Source of the DNA: a virus
Reading direction: 5' to 3' (one strand)
Length of the DNA: 32,775 nt
Virus record (IMG/VR): IMGVR_UViG_3300025141_007310
Coordinates: 1 to 32,775 of that record
Of this stretch, positions 23,651 through 30,661 are shown piece by piece. The notes below the pieces were generated by a model, which had not been told where the DNA came from, ran no database searches, and was given only the letters and a program-made list of their open reading frames with translations. Within the stretch, counting starts at the first letter, position 1. The number at the start of each line of letters is the position of its first letter. A program made the translations under genes and the position numbers.

Positions 23651-23950
23651 ATGACTCAGAATGAACGGGACTATGCGAAATTCGCTAAGTTCGTGAGTTC
23701 GTACAAATGGCGACCGGCCAAGACGATGCCAAGTAATCCGCATGAGTACGTTATTAGAAAAACGCGTCCAATTAAAGCTTACGAAGCTCATAATGATGAA
23801 TTTTTAAAAGCCATGAATATTATCAACGAGTTCGGCTATCAAAAATGGTATGGACGTTGGTACACATGTTTAGATTATGGGCCGCACCGGTATTGGATTA
23901 ACAATGACAGGCAAGGCAATCCGTTGCTTATGAATAGAGCTTTGAATTAA
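23651..23950 (+). CDS. Conserved-looking unknown protein with PHEY and YW motifs
   Basis: 99 aa from ATG 23651; a longer reading from 23609 would lie within the ParB-like gene. Aromatic residues are dense: YKWRPAKTMPSNPHEYVIRK, then FGYQKWYGRWYTCLDYGPHRYW, ending NPLLMNRAL. I have a general memory of similar 'W-x-A-x-T-M-P...PHEY...YW...INR' phage proteins but no function for them. Its location between a ParB-like protein and a GNAT enzyme suggests a common pathway. Confidence 0.68.
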   Translation: MTQNERDYAKFAKFVSSYKWRPAKTMPSNPHEYVIRKTRPIKAYEAHNDEFLKAMNIINEFGYQKWYGRWYTCLDYGPHRYWINNDRQGNPLLMNRALN

Positions 23951-24358
23951 ATGTCAGATATATTCATTCGGGATTTAGGGTCAGGGAGAACCATTATTCC
24001 AAGTGAATTAAAACCGGTAGTAGAGGCAGCAAAAGGTGATGGGGTTATCGAACAAATTGGAAAAACTACGACATTGTATGCAGCGTATGAACGCGAACAG
24101 CTTGTAGGTATGTGCGGGGCTATTTGGTATTCAGGATCGGCTAAATTTAAAAACGCGGTTGTTCTTCCTGAATATAGGGGACAGGGAATATATCACCAAA
24201 TGATTCAATACAGGCTAGCACTAGCTGTCAAAAAAAACGTCAAAACCATTTCAGCAATTTGTACAGAAATGTCCCTGCCGACATATATCAAATATGGATT
24301 CGAGCCGATTAGATATTATGAAAATTGGAAACTGACCTATGTGAGAATAACGTTATGA
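23951..24358 (+). CDS. GNAT-superfamily acyltransferase (possible Mom-like role)
   Basis: 135 aa. Core GNAT elements: an acceptor strand (MCGAIWYSGSAKFKNAVVLPEYRGQGI, broken by the loop) with motif A LPEYRGQGIYHQMIQ, and the C-terminal KTISAICTEMSLPTYIKYGFEPI. The usual R/QxxGxG/A reads RGQGIY, with Tyr at the last place. Phage Mu Mom, a DNA adenine modifier, is also a GNAT; with a Com-like protein nearby a Mom-like role is possible, but at 135 aa it is much shorter than Mom and no Mom-specific residue can be claimed. ATG directly follows the upstream TAA. Confidence 0.78.
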   Translation: MSDIFIRDLGSGRTIIPSELKPVVEAAKGDGVIEQIGKTTTLYAAYEREQLVGMCGAIWYSGSAKFKNAVVLPEYRGQGIYHQMIQYRLALAVKKNVKTISAICTEMSLPTYIKYGFEPIRYYENWKLTYVRITL

Positions 24359-24987
24359 AGGCAGCCGTAATAACTATTCCAACTCGCCGAGAGCCGTTGA
24401 ATACGCTATTGAACGTGATCGAGCCGGAGATCCCCGATATCACGATTTACTGTGACGACCAGTTCCGTGGACATTGGTGGAATTATTCTCGTATGTTCAA
24501 AGAAATGCTGGAAAATGCTGACCAAAACGAACCGGTTTTGCTCATGACTGATGATGCGATCACCGTGTCAGGATTTCGTAAAAAATGGGAGTCAATTCAT
24601 TGGCTGGCGCAATCTGAGATTTATTCGTTATTCGGTAGACAACGTCACTTGTTCAAAGAGATAAATATTCAGAGAGGTTATGTTACTAAGGTTCAACCAC
24701 GGGGATTTTATGACCAAGCTGCGATTTTCATAAATCAACAGCAATTACCAAGCCAAGTTGAGAAATGGTTTGAGACTGAAGATTACGAAAATCTTACCCC
24801 ACGGCTTCGAAAAATACGAGAAAAGAAATCGCACTTTGACGTAGTCATTCAGGACTATCTTGTTTATCACGACATTCCGTGGACCATAACAACGCCTACT
24901 CTATTTGATCATCAAGTAGTCAAATCGTCGTTGGGACACGATCATATAGGAGGCTCACCGAGTTATATCGGCAATGAAAGTTTATAA
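24355..24987 (+). CDS. GT-A-like glycosyltransferase
   Basis: 210 aa from ATG 24355 (ATGA overlap). It begins with a strand and loop typical of nucleotide-sugar enzymes (AAVITIPTRREPLNTLLN), and has VLLMTDDAITV at about 60-70, with the acidic pair where GT-A enzymes hold a metal and sugar nucleotide. Later segments (QPRGFYDQAAIFIN, HFDVVIQDYLVYH) fit an acceptor domain with a catalytic acid. A sugar or sugar-like transfer to DNA, protein or virion is possible. Its genetic neighbours favour DNA as target, as an inference. Confidence 0.68.
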   Translation: MKAAVITIPTRREPLNTLLNVIEPEIPDITIYCDDQFRGHWWNYSRMFKEMLENADQNEPVLLMTDDAITVSGFRKKWESIHWLAQSEIYSLFGRQRHLFKEINIQRGYVTKVQPRGFYDQAAIFINQQQLPSQVEKWFETEDYENLTPRLRKIREKKSHFDVVIQDYLVYHDIPWTITTPTLFDHQVVKSSLGHDHIGGSPSYIGNESL

Positions 24988-26128
24988 AAATCAAAACGTA
25001 TTTCAGGCTGCATTAGATCGTATTCGGTGGATTTTCTCCGAGTTTCCTAATCCGGTGGTGGCCGTCAGTGGTGGAAAAGACTCGACTGTCGTGTTTCAGT
25101 TGTCAATGCTCGTTGCAGAAGAACTTGGGCGATTGCCACTGAAAGTGTTTTTTCTTGATCAGGAAGCTGAATGGCAAGCCACGGTTGATATGGTCAAGTC
25201 GATTATGTATGACGAGCGTGTTGAACCGTATTGGGTGCAGGCTCCATTGGTTCTATTCAATGCAACAAGCTCGACCGACCAATGGCTGAAATGTTGGGAC
25301 GAAAGCAAAAAAGATATATGGGTTCACCCCCAAGATCCCATCTCAATTAAAGAAAACCATACTGGTGAAAAGCGGTTTGCCAAACTGTTTGATGCGCTGA
25401 TGGAATACCATTTCGACGGTATCAAAACGTGCCTGATTGGTGGAATGAGAACAGAGGAAACGCCAAAGCGTTTCCTGAGCTTGACGAACAAAGCGATTTA
25501 TAACGGGCGAACATACGGGAAACGCCTGTCCAGACGGCAAGAGCATTACACATTTTATCCAATTTACGATTGGTCTTTCTCGGACGTATGGAAATCTATT
25601 CTTGATAATGAATGGGAATATAATCGGCTATATGATGCGCAGTACCGGTACGGTATTCAGGTGCGAAATATGCGAGTGTCCAATGTTCATCATGAAACTG
25701 CCGTCCGGCAATTGTTCTATATGCAGGAAATAGAACCTGAAACACATAATCGACTGACCAAGCGATTAGCCGGTATCGACATGGCAACAAAGTTCGGGGA
25801 AGATGATTATGGCGTGGTTGATGAGTTGCCGTTTATGTTTGAGACATGGCGGGAATACCGTGATTATCTACTGGAACATTTGGTTCTTGACGACGAATAT
25901 AAAAAACACTTTCTCAAGCATTTCAAATATGCTGATGAAATCTTCGGCGAGGATTTGGGCGACCGGAAATATAAAGTTGCCATTCAGGGCATACTGAGAA
26001 ATGATTGGGAAGGCATAATGCTGGAAAATTTAAGGCTTAATCCAAAATACATTCCTATTCAAAAGAAGAATCGAGCATTGCGGGACAAAGCTCGGGAAGA
26101 GGCAAAAAATGGTCTGCAAATCACTTGA
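24974..26128 (+). CDS. PAPS-reductase-family ATPase, IbrA-like
   Basis: 384 aa. An N-type ATP pyrophosphatase loop SGGKDST (residues 32-38) opens the domain; GGMRTEETPKRFLSL and YPIYDWSFSDVW follow as in the phosphoadenosine phosphosulfate reductase superfamily. The long C-terminal part fits the IbrA/DUF3440 group. It lacks the C-terminal ECGLH-type active-site motif of assimilatory CysH, so it should not be called a sulfur-assimilation gene. With the following ParB-like gene it makes the known IbrA-IbrB pair. Substrate unknown; ATP-dependent activation (adenylation or thiolation) of a base or tRNA is possible. Overlaps both neighbours. Confidence 0.85.
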   Translation: MKVYKNQNVFQAALDRIRWIFSEFPNPVVAVSGGKDSTVVFQLSMLVAEELGRLPLKVFFLDQEAEWQATVDMVKSIMYDERVEPYWVQAPLVLFNATSSTDQWLKCWDESKKDIWVHPQDPISIKENHTGEKRFAKLFDALMEYHFDGIKTCLIGGMRTEETPKRFLSLTNKAIYNGRTYGKRLSRRQEHYTFYPIYDWSFSDVWKSILDNEWEYNRLYDAQYRYGIQVRNMRVSNVHHETAVRQLFYMQEIEPETHNRLTKRLAGIDMATKFGEDDYGVVDELPFMFETWREYRDYLLEHLVLDDEYKKHFLKHFKYADEIFGEDLGDRKYKVAIQGILRNDWEGIMLENLRLNPKYIPIQKKNRALRDKAREEAKNGLQIT

Positions 26129-26723
26129 TAATCACCCTGTAAATAATGTTCAATGGGTTCCTATTGAACAGGTTACTGCTAACGATTACAACCCGAATGT
26201 GGTTGCAACCAACGAACTTCGTTTGCTGTATGTGAGTATAAAAGCCGATGGATATACTCAACCGGTTGTTACGGTACGCGATGAGGAAACAAATAAATAT
26301 GTGATTATTGATGGATTTCACCGATATCTGGTCATGAAAGAAAATACAGATATTCGGGAAGATTGCTCAGGTCTATTGCCGATAGTGGTATTAGAAAAAA
26401 CAATGAATGAGCGAATGGCTTCGACAGTCCGGCATAATCGAGCGCGTGGAAAACATCAAGTTACCGGTATGTCAAACATAGTATTTTCCATGTTGGATAA
26501 CGGCATGACTGATGAAGAAATTTGTTCGCAAATGGGCATGGAACCGGACGAACTGCTCCGTTTGAAATATGTAACCGGATTTGCAAAATTGTTTGAAAAC
26601 ACAGAATACAGACAATCATGGGAAACACGTCGTATGATACGACTACGGCGCGATTATGATAGAGATCAAGATTCGCGTGGAGAGGAATTGTCAGAATGGC
26701 AATCGGAAGGCCGTCAAAGCTAA
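26109..26723 (+). CDS. ParB-like protein, IbrB-like partner
   Basis: 204 aa. ParB-like domain with WVPIEQVTANDYNPN, YTQPVVTVRD, and IIDGFHRYLV (DGFHR 68-72), followed by a conserved-looking RHNRARGKHQVTGMSNIV and a small helix-turn-helix (MTDEEICSQMGMEPDELLRLK). This is the domain order of IbrB-like proteins. It overlaps IbrA by 20 bases and terminase small subunit by 28, so the pair and terminase are co-translated. A DNA-targeting role for the pair is the natural guess. Confidence 0.83.
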   Translation: MVCKSLDNHPVNNVQWVPIEQVTANDYNPNVVATNELRLLYVSIKADGYTQPVVTVRDEETNKYVIIDGFHRYLVMKENTDIREDCSGLLPIVVLEKTMNERMASTVRHNRARGKHQVTGMSNIVFSMLDNGMTDEEICSQMGMEPDELLRLKYVTGFAKLFENTEYRQSWETRRMIRLRRDYDRDQDSRGEELSEWQSEGRQS

Positions 26724-27097
26724 CGCCTGAGCGAAAAAATAAGTTCATAGGTGCAATTCGCAGTGGAAGTTTTTTGAACACTGCTTGCAAATGGGCTGGA
26801 ATTTCTGACGCGACTTATTATCTGTGGATGAAAAAAGGCAGGGAAGCCACTCGTGGTGAATACCGTGAATTTTTTGAAGCAGTTCAAGACGCGGAAGCTC
26901 AGGCAGAATTAAACGCAGTTTCAAAATGGCAAGAATTTGCCGGAACTAATTGGCAAGCATACAGGGATTTCTTACGGTATAGATTTCATGAGAATTGGAC
27001 AATCGCACCTACGCAAGTCGAATTGACTGGAGCGAAAGGCGCACCAATGGAAGTTGAGTTCAGCATTGAGCGAACTACAGGCCGCGACGAAGAATAA
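26696..27097 (+). CDS. Terminase small subunit
   Basis: 133 aa. N-terminal helix-turn-helix (LTPERKNKFIGAIRSG, FLNTACKWAGISDATYYLWMKKG) is of the sort that recognises packaging sites; a central helical region (EFFEAVQDAEAQAELNAVSKW) fits the oligomerisation part, and the tail overlaps the large-subunit start. Position just before the large subunit makes the assignment strong. Confidence 0.85.
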   Translation: MAIGRPSKLTPERKNKFIGAIRSGSFLNTACKWAGISDATYYLWMKKGREATRGEYREFFEAVQDAEAQAELNAVSKWQEFAGTNWQAYRDFLRYRFHENWTIAPTQVELTGAKGAPMEVEFSIERTTGRDEE

Positions 27098-28307
27098 ATC
27101 AGTTTTAAAACTGCCCGCCCTGTACCCTGCGCAATCAGAGGCGATTGAGTGTCCTGAGCGTTTTTCTATTATTGAAGCCAGCACTAAATCCGGCAAAACT
27201 CTGGGATGTTTAATTTGGCTAACGGGGCAAGCATGGGAACACGGGGCTGAAGGGCGTGTGTTTTGGTGGGTTGCACCGGTGTTTCAGCAAGCCAAGATAG
27301 CATTTAGGCGAATGGTACTTGGATTAGCTGAGGCGAAAATGCCTGACGGAAGTCCTACCACTGGATACGCTTCAGCTAATCAGGGGTCGCTTACTATTTC
27401 TTTTAGAAATGGAGCAAGAATAGAATTCAAAAGTGCCGATACTCCTGACCGATTATATGGTGAAGATGTATATGCAGCGGTAATTGATGAGGCCTCTCGA
27501 ATGAGAGAAGAGGCGTGGACTGCTGTTCGTTCTACTTTGACCGCTACTCGCGGGCCGGTGCGAATAATCGGCAATGTGAAAGGCCGTAAAAATTGGGCGT
27601 ATCGGCTTGCACGTCGAGCAGAACTTGGAGAGCCGGATTGGAAATACTCGAAATTAGATGCGTATGATGCTGTTGAAGGTGGAGTTCTGGAAAGCGAAGA
27701 AATTGAATCTGCTAAAAACATGCTCCCGATTAACGTGTTCAAAGAATTGTACATGGCTGAGGCGTCCGATGATTCTGGTAGCCCATTCGGATCGAATGCA
27801 ATCAATAATTGTATCGGCCCTATGTCGAATAAGCCCCCGTATGTCTGGGGTTGGGATTTAGCCAAATCAGTAGATTATACTGTCGGGATCGCTTTGGACG
27901 AAAATGGAGAAGTTTGCAGATTTGAGAGATTCCAAAGGGATTGGGAATATACTACTGATACAGTTGCTCGCTTGATCGGAGATGATACCGCGCTTGTTGA
28001 TGCGTCCGGCGTAGGTGACCCGATTGTTGAGAAATTGCAAAAAGCAAATCCCAACACAGAAGGGTTCAAATTTACTGCCGGTTCTAAACAACAATTAATG
28101 GAAGGGCTGGTCATGGCAATTCAAAGCCAAGAAATAAGATACCCAGATAATGAAATTCGTGTTGAGCTTGATGCATTTGAATATACTTACAGCCGAACCG
28201 GTGTTCGGTATTCTGCTCCGGAAGGAATGCATGACGATTGTGTATGTGCTCTGGCATTAGCATGGAAAGCATATAAAAATATTCCGGTAGGGTTCGGCTT
28301 ATGGTAA
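27054..28307 (+). CDS. Terminase large subunit
   Basis: 417 aa. ATPase motor: Walker A-like EASTKSGKT and Walker B YAAVIDEASRM. Nuclease domain of RNase H fold: GWDLAKSVDYTVG, ALVDASGVGDP and the final MHDDCVCALALAWKAY supply the acidic metal ligands. It cuts concatemers and pumps DNA through the portal. Start is TTG 27054, overlapping the small-subunit gene by 44 bases, with only a weak binding site; a TTG at 27066 is the alternative. Placing terminase at the end of the late operon rather than in front of portal is less common. Confidence 0.93.
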   Translation: MSSALSELQAATKNKSVLKLPALYPAQSEAIECPERFSIIEASTKSGKTLGCLIWLTGQAWEHGAEGRVFWWVAPVFQQAKIAFRRMVLGLAEAKMPDGSPTTGYASANQGSLTISFRNGARIEFKSADTPDRLYGEDVYAAVIDEASRMREEAWTAVRSTLTATRGPVRIIGNVKGRKNWAYRLARRAELGEPDWKYSKLDAYDAVEGGVLESEEIESAKNMLPINVFKELYMAEASDDSGSPFGSNAINNCIGPMSNKPPYVWGWDLAKSVDYTVGIALDENGEVCRFERFQRDWEYTTDTVARLIGDDTALVDASGVGDPIVEKLQKANPNTEGFKFTAGSKQQLMEGLVMAIQSQEIRYPDNEIRVELDAFEYTYSRTGVRYSAPEGMHDDCVCALALAWKAYKNIPVGFGLW

Positions 28308-28414
28308 CTAAGATGCAGATGCGCTGCGAATATTGTGGGAAATTATTAGCGGAGATTGCTACGACAGGGACCGTGATTAAATGTACTCGATGCAAGCGGA
28401 TTAATAAAACATGA
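28301..28414 (+). CDS. com: Com-like zinc-ribbon protein, 37 aa
   Basis: 37 aa with start inside the terminase stop region and stop overlapping the HNH start (ATGA). The sequence MRCEYCGKLLAEI ... VIKCTRCKRINK follows the pattern RCxxCxKLL(x8-11)I(x)CxRCKR of phage Mu Com. In Mu, Com binds mom mRNA and activates its translation. Ours is shorter than Mu Com (about 62 aa), retaining the zinc ribbon only. ATGs at 28313 and 28319 are alternative starts. It is the best single hint that the GNAT of this phage is a Mom-type modifier. Confidence 0.78.
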   Translation: MVTKMQMRCEYCGKLLAEIATTGTVIKCTRCKRINKT

Positions 28415-28725
28415 AGCGTTCTCCGATGAAACGCACTGGACGGTTGAAACCTCGTTCTAAAAAAATGTCTGAGAAATATATTGACCGGCGAAAACTGGTT
28501 GGAGAAATGCTTTCAGCGTTTCCAACATGCCAAGCTCAGGTTCAAGGCGTATGCCGAAACGTGTCAGTAGATATTCATGAACTTTTAGCTCGCAGTCAGG
28601 GTGGTTCGATTCTGGATAAAGAGAATTGTCTGGCAGTATGCCGGATGTGTCACTCATGGATAGGCGATAATCCGGCAGAAGCCACTATACTGGGATTACG
28701 TCGAAGAAGATACGGAAATGGATAA
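28411..28725 (+). CDS. HNH endonuclease
   Basis: 104 aa. A basic N-terminus (MKRSPMKRTGRLKPRSKK) is followed by the metal-bound nuclease fold: CQAQVQGVC, VDIHELLARSQGG (catalytic His region), NCLAVCRMCHSWIG. HNH proteins beside terminase are frequent and help the terminase cut DNA in HK97-like phages. A free-standing homing enzyme is the other possibility. The gene is in the rightward unit after terminase and the Com-like gene. Confidence 0.9.
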   Translation: MKRSPMKRTGRLKPRSKKMSEKYIDRRKLVGEMLSAFPTCQAQVQGVCRNVSVDIHELLARSQGGSILDKENCLAVCRMCHSWIGDNPAEATILGLRRRRYGNG

Positions 28726-28754
28726 TTTTGGGGAAAATGCCGAAAAAAGAGCCT

Positions 28755-28810
28755 TCTGTATGGCCGCTCACGGCCCGAAAAGGGTGTCAGTAAGGTGTTT
28801 ATACCTTTAG
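28755..28810 (+). repeat. Duplicated leader element, copy 2, with 16-codon ORF
   Basis: Second copy of the element at 22872-22927. The ORF (28760-28810) reads MAAHGPKRVSVRCLYL, ending TAG 13 bases before the nuclease ATG, with that gene's binding site (AGGTGAG) in between. This arrangement would couple translation of leader and nuclease. Two small dyads, GGCC-6-GGCC (28762-28775) and AAGGT-6-ACCTT (28792-28807), are complete here but weaker in copy 1. Confidence 0.65.
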
Positions 28811-28823
28811 AAGTAGGTGAGAA

Positions 28824-29180
28824 ATGTATGAATATAAAGTCTTTCTGGACAGGATTGTTGACGGGGATACTGTTGATGTTCACATTGATCTCGGTTTTGA
28901 TGTCAGACTGACCGGACAGCGAATTAGGCTTTTCGGGCTAGATACTTGGGAAAGCCGAACTCGTGATCTTGAGGTAAAGGCCAAAGGATTATTGGCGAAG
29001 GATTTCACGAAACATATGTGTGAAGAAGCTGAGCAGATTATTTTGATTAGTCATGAGCGCGGAAAGTATGGCCGGATTCTAGGGGAACTCATTTGCGATG
29101 GAGTAAATCTAAACGATGCTCTCCTAGAAAACGGCCACGCGGTGAAGTATTACGGTGGAACAAAAACCTTGAAAAGTTAA
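28824..29180 (+). CDS. Staphylococcal nuclease-like (SNase) protein
   Basis: 118 aa. The SNase core is clear: FLDRIVDGDTVDVHIDLGF, RIRLFGLDTWESR (catalytic Arg and acidic residues), and ERGKYGRILGEL (second Arg), then GVNLNDALLENGHAV. These OB-fold enzymes cut DNA and RNA with calcium. No signal peptide, so it acts inside the cell, perhaps on host DNA or packaging intermediates. It is the last gene of the rightward unit; its TAA shares the palindrome TTAA with the stop of the opposing gene. Confidence 0.92.
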   Translation: MYEYKVFLDRIVDGDTVDVHIDLGFDVRLTGQRIRLFGLDTWESRTRDLEVKAKGLLAKDFTKHMCEEAEQIILISHERGKYGRILGELICDGVNLNDALLENGHAVKYYGGTKTLKS

Positions 29181-29368
29181 TATTTCTTTGCATACTTATT
29201 TTCTAGATATAGCTGCCTTTCTACCAGCATTTCTTGAATTTCAGTCCGGTGGGGATTAAATACTCCAATTCCCCAGATTTTCTTTTTGAGTTTCAGCAAG
29301 TCGATATTATCTTTAGTCTCCGCAAGATTCTTCGTGATCCACGAACTCAGTTTGTTCTCCATAGTCAT
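29177..29368 (-). CDS. Hypothetical helical protein, 63 aa
   Basis: 63 aa, Lys/Glu-rich helices (KLSSWITKNLAETKDNIDLLKLKKK, then RTEIQEMLVERQLYLENKY split by a turn). GAGGGGAAG precedes the start region; ATG 29362 is an alternative start. It overlaps the small membrane-protein gene in another frame by 56 bases and ends tail-to-tail with the nuclease gene. Unknown. Confidence 0.6.
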   Translation of the reverse strand: MTMENKLSSWITKNLAETKDNIDLLKLKKKIWGIGVFNPHRTEIQEMLVERQLYLENKYAKKY

Positions 29369-29447
29369 AGGCCAGCTTCCCCTCGATAAATTGAAATATA
29401 AGTGATAGTATCGCGACTCCGGCTATTGCTAAAGGGATTATCCACAT
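29313..29447 (-). CDS. Small single-pass membrane protein, 44 aa
   Basis: 44-aa frame starting two bases after the stop of the helix-turn-helix gene. The N-terminus is one hydrophobic helix (MWIIPLAIAGVAILSLIFQF), followed by an acidic, soluble tail (YDYGEQTEFVDHEESCGD). AAAGG lies upstream of the ATG. Phages often carry such miniproteins as holin modulators, pinholins or host-membrane effectors. Overlap with the next gene lowers certainty. Confidence 0.6.
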   Translation of the reverse strand: MWIIPLAIAGVAILSLIFQFIEGKLAYDYGEQTEFVDHEESCGD

Positions 29448-29449
29448 AA

Positions 29450-29854
29450 TTACCACGCCTTTTCTGCCCAATAGGCTTTTTCTGTGCGATACATTTGCTC
29501 AGGCGAATTGTAGAATTGTGCCAACTCAGGATCGGTATTGATTGTAGCGATTGCGTCGATAAGACGCTTGCCGTATTTGGTGTCGGCTACGCGATGCAAT
29601 TCCTCAGTCGGAATAATCCATGAATTACTCCAAAACCCCCATCTTTTAATTGTCTTGAAAGCTCCGCGATATGTCTGGCGCTGGGCTGTGCTGTAGCTTA
29701 CCCCTAGAACTTGCGCGACTTGGTCGATACTGAGCCACGCCGTATCTTTTTCATGCGTGGTAACAACTTGATGCGTGGCAAGGCTGACGCGATTTTCGTC
29801 ATGATTGCAACGACAGGTCGAATATCTCCCGTGCAGTTTGTGTTCGTATGTCAT
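29450..29854 (-). CDS. Helix-turn-helix (excisionase/MerR-like) DNA-binding protein
   Basis: 134 aa. Central HTH: WLSIDQVAQVLGVSYSTAQRQTYRG, followed by a wing-like strand FKTIKRWGFWSNSWIIP and EELHRV. The N-terminal 30 residues hold a CRCNH motif. Excisionase-type proteins have this fold, but no integrase gene is present, so a transcription regulator, perhaps of the five leftward promoters, is more likely. ACTCCT-type (AGGAGT) binding site before ATG. Confidence 0.75.
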   Translation of the reverse strand: MTYEHKLHGRYSTCRCNHDENRVSLATHQVVTTHEKDTAWLSIDQVAQVLGVSYSTAQRQTYRGAFKTIKRWGFWSNSWIIPTEELHRVADTKYGKRLIDAIATINTDPELAQFYNSPEQMYRTEKAYWAEKAW

Positions 29855-29904
29855 TTCTCTACTCCTTTGTTCTTAGCTTTAACATTTGTAAAGCCAACAC
29901 GCCC

Positions 29905-29920
29905 CCTGACCGAAGTCAGG
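29905..29920 (-). terminator. Hairpin with UUCG tetraloop after the 226-aa gene
   Basis: On the minus strand CCTGAC-TTCG-GTCAGG gives a 6-bp stem (extendable by two G.U pairs) capped by the very stable UUCG loop. It starts about 20 bases after the stop at 29941. No U-run follows, so like the hairpins after the capsid and 332-aa genes it is probably a modulating or stabilising structure. Confidence 0.6.
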
Positions 29921-29940
29921 AAGCGTAGTGGGTCAACAAA

Positions 29941-30621
29941 CTACTCTTCACTAGTTAGTGGAAGAATGCTTGGAAGTTCTACCTGTGGGCCGAAAAGTTG
30001 AGCATTGCCTAAGTCACTAGGATGAGCCTGAACTAATTCGCTCCAGCCGATACCAGCAGGAATGTTGCAGTAACCTTTCTGCATGAACTCCTGAGCCACA
30101 TTCTCATGAACTAAACCGGCTCTGCGATTTGAATGTCGCCCGCCTTTGGCGATATAGGTCTCGTGACCTTTAACAGTGCGTGGTTCATAGTTGACCAGAA
30201 GAACTTCCATATTTGAACCGGAACCGTCTTTCTGGAGATATCCACTGAGAGTCCAGTTAAGATCCTGCATTTCGGTGATAGGTGCGTCGGCGAAGGTGTC
30301 GTGCTCAAGCTTGATGTTCTCAAAGTAGAAAATAGAGTCCACATTTGAAACAGTCATTTCAGCCAGTCGACGCTGCGCAACCATGAGCGCAGTGAACTTG
30401 ATATTTTCTTCAAGTTTTTCGACCTCTTCCCATGATTGCAAATGGGCTGGAATTTCATGCCGAACAACTACCTTGAGGTGACCGCCGATGCGGCTCTCGT
30501 CAAGATCATACTGAATAGCTACATCGTCCTGTCCGGCACGATTATCTACTTGGGAAAAGTCCACGCGATACGTGGAGATTTGAGTCCCGTCATATGATAT
30601 TTTTTTATTTGTATTAGTCAT
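29941..30621 (-). CDS. Unknown early protein, 226 aa, first gene behind P5
   Basis: 226 aa, soluble, no recognised domain. It is mixed alpha/beta with an acidic N-terminal half (VDNRAGQDDVAIQYDLDESRIGG, broken by turns), a helix LEENIKFTALMVAQRRLAEM, and a basic/Gly stretch around YIAKGGRHSNRRAG. It shares expression features with the 332-aa gene: own promoter from the same family, strong AGGAGT site, and a hairpin 20 bases after its stop. It may be an abundant early protein. Confidence 0.68.
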   Translation of the reverse strand: MTNTNKKISYDGTQISTYRVDFSQVDNRAGQDDVAIQYDLDESRIGGHLKVVVRHEIPAHLQSWEEVEKLEENIKFTALMVAQRRLAEMTVSNVDSIFYFENIKLEHDTFADAPITEMQDLNWTLSGYLQKDGSGSNMEVLLVNYEPRTVKGHETYIAKGGRHSNRRAGLVHENVAQEFMQKGYCNIPAGIGWSELVQAHPSDLGNAQLFGPQVELPSILPLTSEE

Positions 30622-30661
30622 TTGTTTACTCCTTTGATTAACTAATTACCTTTATGAATAA

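Noticed and set aside
24974-26128. Assimilatory cysH as an auxiliary sulfur-metabolism gene
   Set aside because: Missing the C-terminal cysteine motif of CysH; pairing with the IbrB-like gene points elsewhere.
29450-29854. Excisionase of a temperate phage
   Set aside because: Fold is compatible, but no integrase, attachment site or repressor is visible; called a DNA-binding protein only.
29926-29939. Sixth copy of the leftward promoter (GTAGTTTGTTGACC on the minus strand)
   Set aside because: It partly resembles the shared block, but there is no -10 at 16-19 bases and the hairpin occupies the spacer region.
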